The notes: generated by a model not told the origin, from the sequence alone. A DNA stretch of 64,000 nucleotides from Croceivirga sp. (GCA_028284285.1 JANQSA010000056.1:62001-126000), one strand, 5' to 3'. Counted from the first letter of the stretch, positions 50,190 to 58,958 are shown. Numbers and translations are program-made.

Positions 50190-50969
50190 CTATACAACTT
50201 CCTGCATTTGCCGTATTTGTTTTAACAGTAGCTTTTTGGGCGTAAAGGGCACCATTTTCATCATCCATTTTTGTGATGTTGTCAAGCCGGAAACCACGTC
50301 CAACTTTCCTTTGAGCATTCCGTTATAACCATCCTCAGCCACACTACGAGCAGAAACGGTCTTTTCAAAGAGGTTGGTTTTATCCATACCTGAAGTTTTG
50401 GCAAATTCCGTTGCTGTTGCTCCTGGCATCAGTGTTGTTACGGTAATGTTTGTATCGTACAACTCTTCTGCAATGGCATTGCTAAAGAAAGTAACATACG
50501 CTTTTGTGGCAAAATAAACAGCCTGTAAAGGACCGGGCAGAAATGATGCGGTAGAAGAGACGTTCAAGATCTTTCCCTGATTTCGTTTCACGAATTCCGG
50601 CAGAAAAAATCGGGTTAAGGCGGTTAGGGCAACAATATTTAGGTGTATCATGGCTAAGTCCTGTTCCCATTGCCGTTCATGGAACTTGCCATACCCTCCA
50701 AAACCAGCATTGTTGATAAGGTATTCAATCTCAATTCCCCTGGAAATGACCTCATCGTACACTTCCTTTGGGGCATTGGGCTGACCCAAGTCTTTACAAA
50801 TTACCTCGACTTGAATGGAGTGTTGGGTTTCCAGCGCTGTTTTCAACGCCTCTAATTTATCCTTGCTCCGGGCTACCAGTATCATATCACCGCCCTTTTC
50901 GGCGTGTATTTTGGCAAACTCTTTGCCAATTCCGCTTGAAGCTCCTGTAATTAATGCTACTTTTTTCAT
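50190..50969 (-). CDS. Short-chain dehydrogenase/reductase
   Basis: 259 aa. NAD(P)-binding GASSGIGKEF, the NNAG motif (LINNAGFGGYG), catalytic Ser (NVSSTASFL) and Tyr-x3-Lys (YFATKAY), all in place; family DltE-like. The C-terminus VVSGLTTSQKWMMKMVPF is like oxidoreductases of unknown substrate. It lies 39 bp downstream of the TetR gene, and GTGAGTAcTTAC near 50974 resembles the palindrome at the TetR start, so the TetR protein may control it. Confidence 0.92.
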   Translation of the reverse strand: MKKVALITGASSGIGKEFAKIHAEKGGDMILVARSKDKLEALKTALETQHSIQVEVICKDLGQPNAPKEVYDEVISRGIEIEYLINNAGFGGYGKFHERQWEQDLAMIHLNIVALTALTRFFLPEFVKRNQGKILNVSSTASFLPGPLQAVYFATKAYVTFFSNAIAEELYDTNITVTTLMPGATATEFAKTSGMDKTNLFEKTVSARSVAEDGYNGMLKGKLDVVSGLTTSQKWMMKMVPFTPKKLLLKQIRQMQEVV

Positions 50970-51008
50970 AATGTGTGAGTACTTACTTATTGTTAATTTT
51001 AAAATTTT

Positions 51009-51530
51009 TTATATCTGATATTTATCCAAAAGAAAGCTGTGAAGATGTTTTTGCGTTTCTATACCATCTTTTATGATACCACCTAAAATACTTTCCAGAA
51101 TATGTTGTAAAACCAATGCTTCGTTTTCGGGATTTTCATACCCTAATGCTTCAAATGCCCAGGCCAACTTATCTATTAAAGGCTGCGTTTTCTCCCTACC
51201 CGAGATTTCCAGCTCCCATTTCAGCTTAAACTGTAGCTTCCAAAAGTGATATTCTTTACTATCCCCTTCAAAGAGAAGGGTGATAGCCTTAGCCAGGACT
51301 TCTTTGGGATCTTTTTCTAAGATAATTGGAGCATATAGCTCCGCAGCTTTGTCAAAAGCCAGCTTTAGAATGGCATCCAAAAGCCCTTGTTTACTCTCAA
51401 AATGGCGAAAAATAAGCCCTTCGGAAACACCGGCACTACGGGCAATTTTACTTGTGGATACTACATTGTATCCCTCATTGGCAAAAAGTTCCAGGGCTGC
51501 ATTGACTATTTTTTCCTGCTTTTCTGTCAT
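51009..51530 (-). CDS. TetR/AcrR-family transcriptional regulator
   Basis: 173 aa from ATG 51530 (MTEKQEKIVNAALELF); the frame runs on to 51551. HTH is GYNVVSTSKIARSAGVSEGLIFRHFESKQGL. The ligand-binding C-terminal part is helical. A palindrome AAGTGA-GTAA-TCACTT (51532-51547) touches the start codon and could be its own operator. Between an aldehyde dehydrogenase and an SDR gene, it probably responds to an aldehyde, alcohol or other small toxic compound. Confidence 0.9.
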   Translation of the reverse strand: MTEKQEKIVNAALELFANEGYNVVSTSKIARSAGVSEGLIFRHFESKQGLLDAILKLAFDKAAELYAPIILEKDPKEVLAKAITLLFEGDSKEYHFWKLQFKLKWELEISGREKTQPLIDKLAWAFEALGYENPENEALVLQHILESILGGIIKDGIETQKHLHSFLLDKYQI

Positions 51531-51531
51531 A

Positions 51532-51547
51532 AAGTGAGTAATCACTT
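51532..51547. promoter_or_regulatory. Palindromic operator candidate at the TetR gene
   Basis: AAGTGA-GTAA-TCACTT, perfect 6-bp arms, ending 2 bp before the ATG on the minus strand. A related sequence lies upstream of the SDR gene near 50974-50985 (GTGAGTAcTTAC). Confidence 0.5.
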
Positions 51548-51608
51548 GCAAAAATACAATTCTTTTTTAGAATGGTGTAGGGATTGCGGATTTTAAAAAT
51601 ACTTTAAC

Positions 51609-53003
51609 TCATATAAAGTGTTTAAACCATTTGGCAAGCTTCACGAACGGTTTATACGGAGCATATCTAAAGGGCAACTCCATCCAGTCACTTTTCCGGA
51701 TAAGACTCTTTTTATGCGAGAACAGTTCAAATGAGTGTTTTCCATGATACCCTCCCATCCCGGAATTGCCTACTCCGCCAAAAGGCAAGTTTTTATTCGT
51801 TATTTGAATAACCGTGTCGTTGACAGTGCCACCTCCAAAGGCGTATTTTGTCATTGTTTTTTTCTGGAACTTCTTGTTATTGGAAAAGACGTAAAAAGCC
51901 AGGGGTTTTTCATAACGGGAGATGATCTCCTCCAGGTCTTCTTCCGTATGGTAACTGATTATGGGTAAAATAGGCCCGAAGATCTCATCCTCCATCACTT
52001 TACTAGCTGCAGAAGGTTCGTCCAATAAAGTGGGGCTTATATAGTGGTCTTCCGCATTGAAATCTCCTCCAAAAAGCAACTGCTGCCCTTCTATCATACG
52101 CACTAATTTGTTGAAATGGCTTTCCGTGGCAATCCTGGCGTAATCCGGGGAAGTGGAAATCTCTTTTCCATAAGATCTTTCAATATGCCTGATGAGTTCG
52201 GTAATGACTTTTTCTTTTACAGTGCTGTGCACTAATAGGTAATCCGGGGCAATGCAGGTTTGCCCGGCATTCATGAACTTACCCCATACAATACGCTTTG
52301 CGCTAAGGGGAACATTAGCGGTCTTATCAATGATGCAGGGATTTTTTCCTCCTAATTCCAGGGTAACCGGGGTGAGCTGTTTTGCAGCGCTTTGATATAT
52401 TATTTTCCCTACACGGGTACTACCCGTGAAAAAGATATAATCCCATTTATAGGTTAATATTTTCTGACTGGTTTCCACACCACCCTGTATCACGGAGACA
52501 TGGCCGGTATCAAAAACCTCGCTAATAATCCGTGCAATAATTGCAGTGGTGTTAGGGGTCCACTCGGAGGGTTTCAATACCACAGTGTTGCCCGCAGCTA
52601 CTGCTCCCAGCAGGGGGCTAATACAGAGCTGGAAAGGATAATTCCAGGGAGCGATGATCAGCACACTGCCATATGGCTCGTACTGTATCCAATCCCTGGA
52701 AGGAAAAGTACTCCAACTACCGGCAACTTTTTGTGATTTACTCCACCATTCCAGATTTTTAAGGATAAAATTGAGTTCTGCCAACACAAATTGTGTTTCG
52801 GTAGCCAGGCTTTCAAACTTTGGTTTTTTAAAGTCGCGATAAAGCGCATCGCAGATGGCGTCCTCGTTTTGGATTATCGCTTTTCTAAGTTTTTTCAGTG
52901 CTGATATTCTGTAGTGCACCTCTTTAGACTGCCCCTGAGCAAAATAATCCCTGGATTCTTTTATCTTTCGCTCAATACCCGTATCCTCCAAAGTGGTTTC
53001 CAT
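51609..53003 (-). CDS. Aldehyde dehydrogenase
   Basis: 464 aa, class of NAD(P)-dependent aldehyde dehydrogenases without N-terminal extension (AlkH/YwdH-like). It has the general-base Glu in VTLELGGKNPCI, the nucleophilic Cys in FMNAGQTCIAPDY, and the C-terminal GGVGNSGMGGYHGKHSFELFSH. A hydrophobic and basic C-terminus (FRYAPYKPFVKLAKWFKHFI) could touch the membrane, as in fatty-aldehyde enzymes. A good -7 element (TAtcTTTA) lies at 53024-53017 on the minus strand. Confidence 0.93.
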   Translation of the reverse strand: METTLEDTGIERKIKESRDYFAQGQSKEVHYRISALKKLRKAIIQNEDAICDALYRDFKKPKFESLATETQFVLAELNFILKNLEWWSKSQKVAGSWSTFPSRDWIQYEPYGSVLIIAPWNYPFQLCISPLLGAVAAGNTVVLKPSEWTPNTTAIIARIISEVFDTGHVSVIQGGVETSQKILTYKWDYIFFTGSTRVGKIIYQSAAKQLTPVTLELGGKNPCIIDKTANVPLSAKRIVWGKFMNAGQTCIAPDYLLVHSTVKEKVITELIRHIERSYGKEISTSPDYARIATESHFNKLVRMIEGQQLLFGGDFNAEDHYISPTLLDEPSAASKVMEDEIFGPILPIISYHTEEDLEEIISRYEKPLAFYVFSNNKKFQKKTMTKYAFGGGTVNDTVIQITNKNLPFGGVGNSGMGGYHGKHSFELFSHKKSLIRKSDWMELPFRYAPYKPFVKLAKWFKHFI

Positions 53004-53088
53004 AGCACGCTTTTAATAAAGATACGGTATCCTTTTGAAACCAAAAGAGGGTTAAATTTACAACTGATTAATTCGTAAGAGGGGAAAT

Positions 53089-53721
53089 ATGATCAATGCA
53101 TTAAAGGACAATTTCGGGGATTTTTTTGAATCCTCGTTGATAGAGGAAATCGCTGAGCTAGGGCAGTTAAAACAATTTACGGCGGGTGAAAAGATTATAG
53201 AAATCGGCCAATATATCAAAGGAATGCCCTTGCTCTTATCGGGAGTGATCAAAATTTTAAGAGAGGATGACGACGGCGACGAATTACTGTTATATTATTT
53301 GGAGCGTGGAGATACCTGTAGCATGACCATGGCCTGTTGTCTCGGCGATACTCAAAGTGAGATACGAGCCGTGGCAGAAACCGATGTGGAGTTGGTAATG
53401 GTGCCCATTCGGAAAATGGAAGAATGGACGGGCAAATACCGATCATGGCGAAATTTCGTTTTTGATAGCTACCACAACCGGTTAAATGAGTTGTTAGCCA
53501 CAGTAGATAGTATTGCCTTCAAAAAAATGGATGAGCGTTTGGTGGAATACTTAAGGGAAAAAACACGAATTTCCGGGTCCAATATTATAAATAATACCCA
53601 TCAGGAGATTGCTTACGATCTGCATAGTGCACGTGTGGTTATTTCCCGTTTATTGAAAAAACTGGAACAAATGGGTAAAATTTCCCTGAATCGCAACTCT
53701 ATTGAAATTTTGGATTTATAA
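53089..53721 (+). CDS. Crp/Fnr-family regulator with conserved cysteines, candidate sulfur sensor
   Basis: 210 aa. Cyclic-nucleotide-like roll (residues 20-125) with C77, C83 and C84 in GDTCSMTMACCLG, placed where other family members bind ligand; these are not the FNR cluster cysteines. HTH with recognition helix R182-V183-x2-S186-R187: Val replaces the Glu of FNR and CRP, as in NtcA, which reads GTA-N8-TAC. Just such sites stand in front of the sulfur genes nearby. It probably activates SulP, CstB-like, rhodanese, SorA-like and TolC promoters, responding to persulfide or thiol state. A -7 element TAaaTTTA at 53053-53060; no self-site seen. Confidence 0.88.
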   Translation: MINALKDNFGDFFESSLIEEIAELGQLKQFTAGEKIIEIGQYIKGMPLLLSGVIKILREDDDGDELLLYYLERGDTCSMTMACCLGDTQSEIRAVAETDVELVMVPIRKMEEWTGKYRSWRNFVFDSYHNRLNELLATVDSIAFKKMDERLVEYLREKTRISGSNIINNTHQEIAYDLHSARVVISRLLKKLEQMGKISLNRNSIEILDL

Positions 53722-53726
53722 GGTAT

Positions 53727-53770
53727 GCAACCTAAGTCACCCTATTTCAAGTAAATGCGAATTACCTTTG
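53727..53770 (+). promoter_or_regulatory. GTAAC-type box (degenerate) and perfect -7 element for sulP
   Basis: GCAAC-ctaa-GTCAC at 53727-53740 (one mismatch per half to GTAAC-N4-GTTAC) and TAccTTTG at 53763-53770; centre to T is 29.5 bp. Predicted transcription start is about 53775, next to the ATG at 53776. Confidence 0.55.
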
Positions 53771-53775
53771 TATTT

Positions 53776-55512
53776 ATGTTACGGCAATTCTTTCCCATTC
53801 TACAATGGCTCCCGAATTACAAGAAAAAATATCTTACCGGAGATATTTCTGCCGGGGTAACCGTCGGGATCATGTTAATTCCTCAGGGAATGGCCTACGC
53901 CCTTATTGCAGGGCTTCCACCGGTCTATGGGCTTTATGCCGCCTTAGTGCCCAACCTGGTGTATGCGGTAACGGGTTCCAGTAGAAAACTGGCGGTAGGC
54001 CCGGTAGCCCTGGATTCCCTTATTGTGGCTTCGGGACTAGCGGCTATGAAATTGGCTACTACGTCGGAATATATTGGCATGGCCCTCTTTCTTGCACTTT
54101 TTGTGGGGCTGCTACAATTAGCAATGGGATTCTTTAAAATGGGCTTTTTGGCTAATTTTTTATCCCGCCCCGTGGTCAATGGATTTACCTCGGCTGCTGC
54201 CCTGGTTATTGCAATAAGTCAACTGAAATACCTTTTGGGCCTGGACTTTGAGTCCATTGGTACCTTGTCCACTTTAAAAGCCCTTAGCTATAACATTGCA
54301 GATACCCGTTTTTTGGATGTAATTATTGGTATAGTGGCCATAGGAATCATTCTCGGTTTAAAAAGGATCAATAAAAAGCTTCCTGCGGCCATGTTTGTAG
54401 TGATTTTAGGGATTACAGGGATTTATTTTTTTTCTAATCAAAACACGGATGTAGCCCTGATTGGTGCTATTCCTCAGGGATTACCGCATTTTGCAATCCA
54501 TAGTTGGCAAGGCGCGAATTGGTCCTTGGCCTTTCCCACGGCATTGGTACTCGCTTTTATATCTTTTGCCGAGGCGATGACCATGGCCAAAGCAGTAGAA
54601 GAAAAGAGTAATGAATATCATACGGATGCCAATCAGGAGTTACGCGCTTTGGGGATGTCCAATATCATAGGGTCTTTTTTTCAGTCTTATCCGGCTAATG
54701 CAGGTTTATCCAGAACTGCAGTTAACGTTGGCGAAGGGGCAAAAACAGGATTAGCTTCTTTAATTAGTGCTTTGGTAGTGGGGATGACCTTACTTTTCTT
54801 AACACCGTATTTTCAATACCTTCCGAAAGCCGTCCTGGGGGCCATCATTTTGGTAGCTGTATATGGATTGGTAGATCTAAAGTATCCCAAGGCATTGTAC
54901 TACCAACGTAGGGATGAATTTATCCTGTTGTTGGTTACTTTTCTTACTACGGTATTTATCGGTATCTCGCAGGGGATCATTTTTGGGGTATTGTTCTCCT
55001 TATTACTCCTGGTCTATCGCACCTCCAAACCTCATATTGCGATTCTGGGCAGAATAAAAGGAACAGACTATTTCAAGAATGTGAATAGATTTTCCGATGA
55101 TATCGAGATCACCGAAGATACGCTGGTACTTCGCTTTGACGGACAACTGTATTTTGCCAATATTGATTATTTCAAGAAAGAAGTGTATAAAAATATCCAA
55201 CGAAAAGGCAAAGGATTGAAATACATTATTGTGAATGCGGAAGCCATTAATTATATGGATAGTACCGCAGTCTCGTTATTGAAACAAATCGTTGAAGATT
55301 TAAGAAGGCAGGGAATTGATCTTTATGTGGCAGGGGCAATTGGCCCTATTCGCGATATTCTTCACGTAAGCGGGTTAACCGACTTAGTGGGACGGGATAA
55401 CTTTTTTGTCCGTACCGTGGAGGCTTTTGAATATTGTAAAAGTAAAGGACCTCATACCGCCATTCAACGAAAGATTTCTCAGGAAACCCAACGGAGGTCT
55501 TCTGTGACTTAA
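53776..55512 (+). CDS. SulP-family anion (sulfate) transporter with STAS domain
   Basis: 578 aa from ATG 53776; the frame opens at 53755 but that ATG lies upstream of the -7 element, so a leaderless start at 53776 is more likely. The family start is visible (DISAGVTVGIMLIPQGMAYALIAGLPPVYGLYA in two parts, residues 20-55), about 11-12 membrane helices, then a STAS domain from about residue 435 (DTLVLRFDGQLYFAN, NAEAINYMDSTAVSLL). Beside sulfite and persulfide oxidation genes it may export sulfate or import it. Confidence 0.92.
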   Translation: MLRQFFPILQWLPNYKKKYLTGDISAGVTVGIMLIPQGMAYALIAGLPPVYGLYAALVPNLVYAVTGSSRKLAVGPVALDSLIVASGLAAMKLATTSEYIGMALFLALFVGLLQLAMGFFKMGFLANFLSRPVVNGFTSAAALVIAISQLKYLLGLDFESIGTLSTLKALSYNIADTRFLDVIIGIVAIGIILGLKRINKKLPAAMFVVILGITGIYFFSNQNTDVALIGAIPQGLPHFAIHSWQGANWSLAFPTALVLAFISFAEAMTMAKAVEEKSNEYHTDANQELRALGMSNIIGSFFQSYPANAGLSRTAVNVGEGAKTGLASLISALVVGMTLLFLTPYFQYLPKAVLGAIILVAVYGLVDLKYPKALYYQRRDEFILLLVTFLTTVFIGISQGIIFGVLFSLLLLVYRTSKPHIAILGRIKGTDYFKNVNRFSDDIEITEDTLVLRFDGQLYFANIDYFKKEVYKNIQRKGKGLKYIIVNAEAINYMDSTAVSLLKQIVEDLRRQGIDLYVAGAIGPIRDILHVSGLTDLVGRDNFFVRTVEAFEYCKSKGPHTAIQRKISQETQRRSSVT

Positions 55513-55547
55513 GTAACTTTGGAGTTTAAAATAGAACAATAGTTTTG
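55504..55547 (+). promoter_or_regulatory. GTAAC-type box and perfect -7 element for the CstB-like operon
   Basis: GTGAC-ttaa-GTAAC at 55504-55517 and TAgtTTTG at 55540-55547; centre to T is 29.5 bp. TTTG at 55518-55521 fits a -33 element. Predicted transcription start is about 55552, 6 nt before the ATG. The box overlaps the sulP stop codon. Confidence 0.6.
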
Positions 55548-55557
55548 CAGGAAAATA

Positions 55558-56976
55558 ATGACTATGAATATTGAACAGATTTATACAGGATGTTTGGCAC
55601 AGGGAGCCTATTATATAGAGAGCGAAGGAGAAGTAGCAATCATTGACCCCTTACGGGAGATCACACCGTATTTGGAAAGGGCTAAGCGAGATAATGCTAC
55701 TATTAAATATATTTTTGAGACCCACTTTCATGCCGATTTTGTAAGCGGGCATATTACACTGTCCAAGGCCACCGGGGCACCCATTATTTTTGGCCCAAAT
55801 GCCAATCCAAGTTTTGAGGCGGTTATTGCCCAGGACGGTGAGGAATTTAAAGTAGGTAAGCTCACTTTTGTGGTCTTGCATACCCCGGGACATACTATGG
55901 AAAGTGCCACCTATTTGTTGCGGGACGAAAACGGAAAAGACCATGCTATTTTTAGTGGAGACACCTTATTTTTAGGGGATGTGGGGAGACCTGATCTGGC
56001 GCAAAAAGCGGCTGATATGACCCAGGAACAATTAGCGGGAGTTTTGTTTGACAGCTTGAGAAATAAAATTATGCCTCTTGCGGATGATGTTGTGGTATAT
56101 CCTGCTCATGGCGCTGGCTCTGCTTGCGGAAAAAACATGATGAAGGAAACCGTGGATACCCTGGGCAACCAGAAGCAAATGAACTATGCGCTAAGGGCAG
56201 ATATGACCCGGGAGGAGTTTATCAACGAAGTCACCGAAGGATTGTTACCTCCGCCACAGTATTTTCCGCTTAATGTGAAGATGAACAAGGAAGGCTATGA
56301 AGACATCCATGAAGTGTTGGAGCGTGGAACCGTGGCTTTGGATCCGGAAGCTTTTGAAGTAGCCGCTAATGAGACCGGAGCCGTGGTATTGGACGTTAGA
56401 CATCAGGACGATTTTGCCGAGGCCCATATCCCGCGTTCCATATTTATAGGACTCAACGGAAGCTTTGCACCCTGGGTGGGCGCCTTGATAGCAGATGTTA
56501 AACAACCCTTACTTTTAATTGCACCTGAAGGTAAAGAAGAAGAAACCATAACCCGTTTATCCCGTGTGGGTTTTGATGGCACTTTGGGATATTTAAAAGG
56601 TGGAATAGAAGCCTGGAAATTGGCGGGTAAAGAGTTAGATAGTGTGGAAAGTATATCTGCAGCAACTTTTGAAAAACAATTGATAACCAAGGCTCCTGTG
56701 TTTGATGTTCGCAAAGAAAGCGAATACAACGCAGAGCATTTAGAAGACGCACGGTTAACTCCTCTGGATTATCTTAACGATCATATGTCTGAATTTCCGG
56801 AAAATGAGAAATTCTATCTGCACTGTGCCGGGGGATACCGCAGTATGATCGCTGCCTCCATTTTAAAAAGCAGAGGCATCCATAATTTAGTGGATGTGGC
56901 TGGTGGATTTGCGGCCATAAAAAAGACAGGCATCCCTACAACAGATTATGTTTGTCCTACAACCTTAAAATCCTAA
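55558..56976 (+). CDS. CstB-like persulfide dioxygenase/rhodanese fusion
   Basis: 472 aa. Residues 1-250 are a metallo-beta-lactamase fold persulfide dioxygenase with ETHFHADFVSGH, HTPGH, SGDTLFLGDVGRPDL and YPAHGAGSACG. Two rhodanese units follow: the first (about 265-360, LDVRHQDDFAEAHIP) has lost the active Cys (LIAPEGKEEE), the second (about 370-465) keeps it in LHCAGGYRS. The order PDO, pseudo-rhodanese, active rhodanese is that of CstB, which oxidises persulfides to thiosulfate/sulfite and moves sulfane sulfur. Starts a unit with an HMA protein and a rhodanese. Confidence 0.93.
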   Translation: MTMNIEQIYTGCLAQGAYYIESEGEVAIIDPLREITPYLERAKRDNATIKYIFETHFHADFVSGHITLSKATGAPIIFGPNANPSFEAVIAQDGEEFKVGKLTFVVLHTPGHTMESATYLLRDENGKDHAIFSGDTLFLGDVGRPDLAQKAADMTQEQLAGVLFDSLRNKIMPLADDVVVYPAHGAGSACGKNMMKETVDTLGNQKQMNYALRADMTREEFINEVTEGLLPPPQYFPLNVKMNKEGYEDIHEVLERGTVALDPEAFEVAANETGAVVLDVRHQDDFAEAHIPRSIFIGLNGSFAPWVGALIADVKQPLLLIAPEGKEEETITRLSRVGFDGTLGYLKGGIEAWKLAGKELDSVESISAATFEKQLITKAPVFDVRKESEYNAEHLEDARLTPLDYLNDHMSEFPENEKFYLHCAGGYRSMIAASILKSRGIHNLVDVAGGFAAIKKTGIPTTDYVCPTTLKS

Positions 56977-57254
56977 TGAAAATGACCACTACCATAACCA
57001 TTCAAAATTTGAAATGCAGCGGTTGTGCCTCAACGATAACGGATAAGTTGGGCAAGCTCCAGGGGGTGAATGCTGTTGCAATAGATCAGGAAGCGCATAC
57101 TGTGACTCTTGAACATGCTCATGAGGTTTCTCCCATAACCATCAAAGAAAAATTAGCTGCATTGGGATATCCGCCTGCGGATGCCAAAAATGATCTGTTC
57201 ACCAGGGCAAAATCCTTTGTAAGCTGTGCTACGGGCAAAATGTCCAACAGGTGA
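56976..57254 (+). CDS. Heavy-metal-associated (HMA) domain protein
   Basis: 92 aa, ATG overlapping the TAA of the preceding gene. HMA fold with the metal-binding Cys-x2-Cys in NLKCSGCASTITDKLG and the typical closing strand (HEVSPITIKEKLAALGYP); a 20-residue tail has one more Cys (FVSCATG). Copper-chaperone-like in sequence. In this operon it may bind Cu(I) or Zn and protect the thiol chemistry, or move metal to the dioxygenase; this is unproven. Confidence 0.88.
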   Translation: MKMTTTITIQNLKCSGCASTITDKLGKLQGVNAVAIDQEAHTVTLEHAHEVSPITIKEKLAALGYPPADAKNDLFTRAKSFVSCATGKMSNR

Positions 57255-57622
57255 TACGGAATTTCAGCTGTTTACTTCTGGTTTTTTCGGGTATTTCCTG
57301 TACATCAGAGCATACAGGAGGAATTACGATCATTGACAAATCGTATATGCAACAAGAAGTCGTTGGAAAGGCGGTGTTGCTAATAGACGTACGAACTCAG
57401 AAGGAGTTTAATGCAGGACATATTGAAGATGCGGTGAACTATAATATCATTGACAGTGAAGCCTTTCTGCTACAGATAGCGGACTTAGACAAGGACAAAC
57501 CGGTATATCTCTACTGTAAAAGGGGAGTCAGAAGTGGTCGCGCAGCAAAATTACTTAAGAAAGAAGGATTTACCCGAATCTATGATTATTCAGGGGGGTA
57601 TAATGATTGGGTAAAACAATGA
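57251..57622 (+). CDS. Rhodanese-domain lipoprotein
   Basis: 123 aa, GTG start overlapping the upstream TGA. Lipobox SGISC (Cys about residue 17) makes it a periplasm-facing lipoprotein. One rhodanese domain with LLIDVRTQKEFNAGHIEDAVNYN and active Cys in YLYCKRGVRSGRAA. It transfers sulfane sulfur to a thiol acceptor outside the cytoplasm. It resembles the protein at 58364 across the whole domain. Confidence 0.9.
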   Translation: MIRNFSCLLLVFSGISCTSEHTGGITIIDKSYMQQEVVGKAVLLIDVRTQKEFNAGHIEDAVNYNIIDSEAFLLQIADLDKDKPVYLYCKRGVRSGRAAKLLKKEGFTRIYDYSGGYNDWVKQ

Positions 57623-57628
57623 TTTGTC

Positions 57629-58234
57629 GTGTCGTTTAATCTGGACGCTTCCTACTGGGATCAACGTTATCGCGAAAACCGACTGGGATGGGATATTGGC
57701 TATCCGTCCACCCCTTTAAAAGAGTACGTTGATCAGCTCGAAAACAAATCACTTCGGATCTTACTCCCAGGCGGCGGGAACGCTTATGAAGCAGAGTATC
57801 TTTATAGCCGTGGATTCCAAAATGTATCCGTTGTAGATATTTCGGAAGTGGCAAAGGTTGGTTTTTTTGAACGGGTTCCGGAGTTCCCGAAGCATCAGTT
57901 TGTCGTCAAGGATTTCTTTGACCTAAAAGGGGAGTTCGATATTATCCTGGAACAAACATTCTTCTGTGCTTTGGATCCTTCGTTACGTTCTGCCTATGCC
58001 CAAAAAGTCCTTGAACTGCTAAAACCCGGGGGGAAACTGATAGGGGTGTTGTTTGATTTCCCACTGCAAAGCGGTCCCCCTTTTGGAGGATCAAAATCGG
58101 AATATCTCACCTATTTTGAGACAGATTTTACCATCCAGGTTTTTGAACGCTGCTATAATTCCATTTCTCCCAGAAGCGGCAAGGAATTCTTTATAAACCT
58201 CTCAAAAAAATTGGGTTACTATGGGTTTGTGTAA
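57629..58234 (+). CDS. TPMT-family (thiol) methyltransferase
   Basis: 201 aa, GTG start 6 bp after the rhodanese stop. Start SYWDQRYRENRLGWDIG and SAM-binding LLPGGGNAYEAEYLYSRGF, then VVDIS and the DIILEQTFFCALDP motif of thiopurine S-methyltransferase-like enzymes. Bacterial relatives methylate small thiols, hydrogen sulfide, selenide or tellurite. In a sulfur oxidation operon, methylating sulfide or methanethiol to volatile products is plausible. Last gene of the CstB-like unit. Confidence 0.88.
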   Translation: MSFNLDASYWDQRYRENRLGWDIGYPSTPLKEYVDQLENKSLRILLPGGGNAYEAEYLYSRGFQNVSVVDISEVAKVGFFERVPEFPKHQFVVKDFFDLKGEFDIILEQTFFCALDPSLRSAYAQKVLELLKPGGKLIGVLFDFPLQSGPPFGGSKSEYLTYFETDFTIQVFERCYNSISPRSGKEFFINLSKKLGYYGFV

Positions 58235-58274
58235 CCACCGTTACTGTAATCACTTTGAGGGTGGCTTACTTTTG
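58231..58274 (+). promoter_or_regulatory. GTAAC-type box and perfect -7 element for the 58364 rhodanese
   Basis: GTAAC-cacc-GTTAC at 58231-58244, a perfect palindrome, and TActTTTG at 58267-58274; centre to T is 29.5 bp. The box overlaps the stop of the methyltransferase gene. Confidence 0.78.
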
Positions 58275-58363
58275 AAGCGATTGACGTTGTCCATAGAAAA
58301 GGATACAACGGCAATTCGGCCGCAAAGCAAGAAAACAAGTTGTAGTAAACCAAAAAAATCAAA

Positions 58364-58708
58364 ATGTCTTTATTCGATAGGTTTTTTAGGAGTAAACCTG
58401 CTTCCGACAAAGTACAGGTGTTACCAAAAGAGGAGTTCGCTAAAGAAATTAGAACGGGAAAAGTGCAATTGATAGATGTTAGAACAGCAAGAGAATTCAA
58501 TGCAGGCCATATTAAAGGAGCCAAAAACCTTGATTTTTTCAGTCCTAATCAGTTCAGGAAGGGAATGGAAATTTTGAATAAAAACAAGCCGGTTTACCTC
58601 TATTGTCAATCAGGTAACCGAAGTAAAAAAGCAGCAAGCCGATTGCTAACCATGGGTTTTGAAAAAATTGTAGACCTGGCCGGGGGATATAATGCCTGGT
58701 CTCGATAA
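58364..58708 (+). CDS. Cytosolic single-domain rhodanese
   Basis: 114 aa with no signal. The domain has LIDVRTAREFNAGHIKGAKNLDFF and the active Cys in YLYCQSGNRSKKAA, ending DLAGGYNAW. The N-terminal 28 residues (LFDRFFRSKPASDKVQVL) are a short extension. It should be the cytosolic counterpart of the lipoprotein rhodanese. The leader is about 85 nt, longer than usual here, from the GTAAC-type promoter. Confidence 0.92.
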   Translation: MSLFDRFFRSKPASDKVQVLPKEEFAKEIRTGKVQLIDVRTAREFNAGHIKGAKNLDFFSPNQFRKGMEILNKNKPVYLYCQSGNRSKKAASRLLTMGFEKIVDLAGGYNAWSR

Positions 58709-58943
58709 GTCGTTATTTGCCAGTTGGATAAATGCTTTTTGGATGGTTTCAAAAAAGCCGGAAAATCCTTTTATAGCATCTGTACTACCAGACCCTTTTG
58801 GCCGCTTAGGAATTTTATCTTGAAAAAACGGTTGGTCCCAAAACAAATGTATCTTTAAGGACACAATGCTTTACCTAAAAAAACCCAAAGATCTGGCTAT
58901 GAGCTATCATAGGAATATCGTTACGATATTTGGATCATAATCT
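58709..58943. other. 235-bp spacer with a palindrome near the thioredoxin gene
   Basis: No gene-like frame. AATATCG-tta-CGATATT at 58914-58930 is a perfect palindrome with 7-bp arms, 29 bp before the thioredoxin ATG; it is neither of the two Crp/Fnr-like boxes. No convincing terminator after the rhodanese gene. Confidence 0.4.
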
Positions 58944-58958
58944 TTGAAAAACAATATA

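Noticed and set aside
53021-53031. GATAC-g-GTATC palindrome between aldehyde dehydrogenase and Crp genes as a Crp autoregulatory site
   Set aside because: Odd-length centre and wrong distance to both -7 elements; not like the GTAAC boxes.
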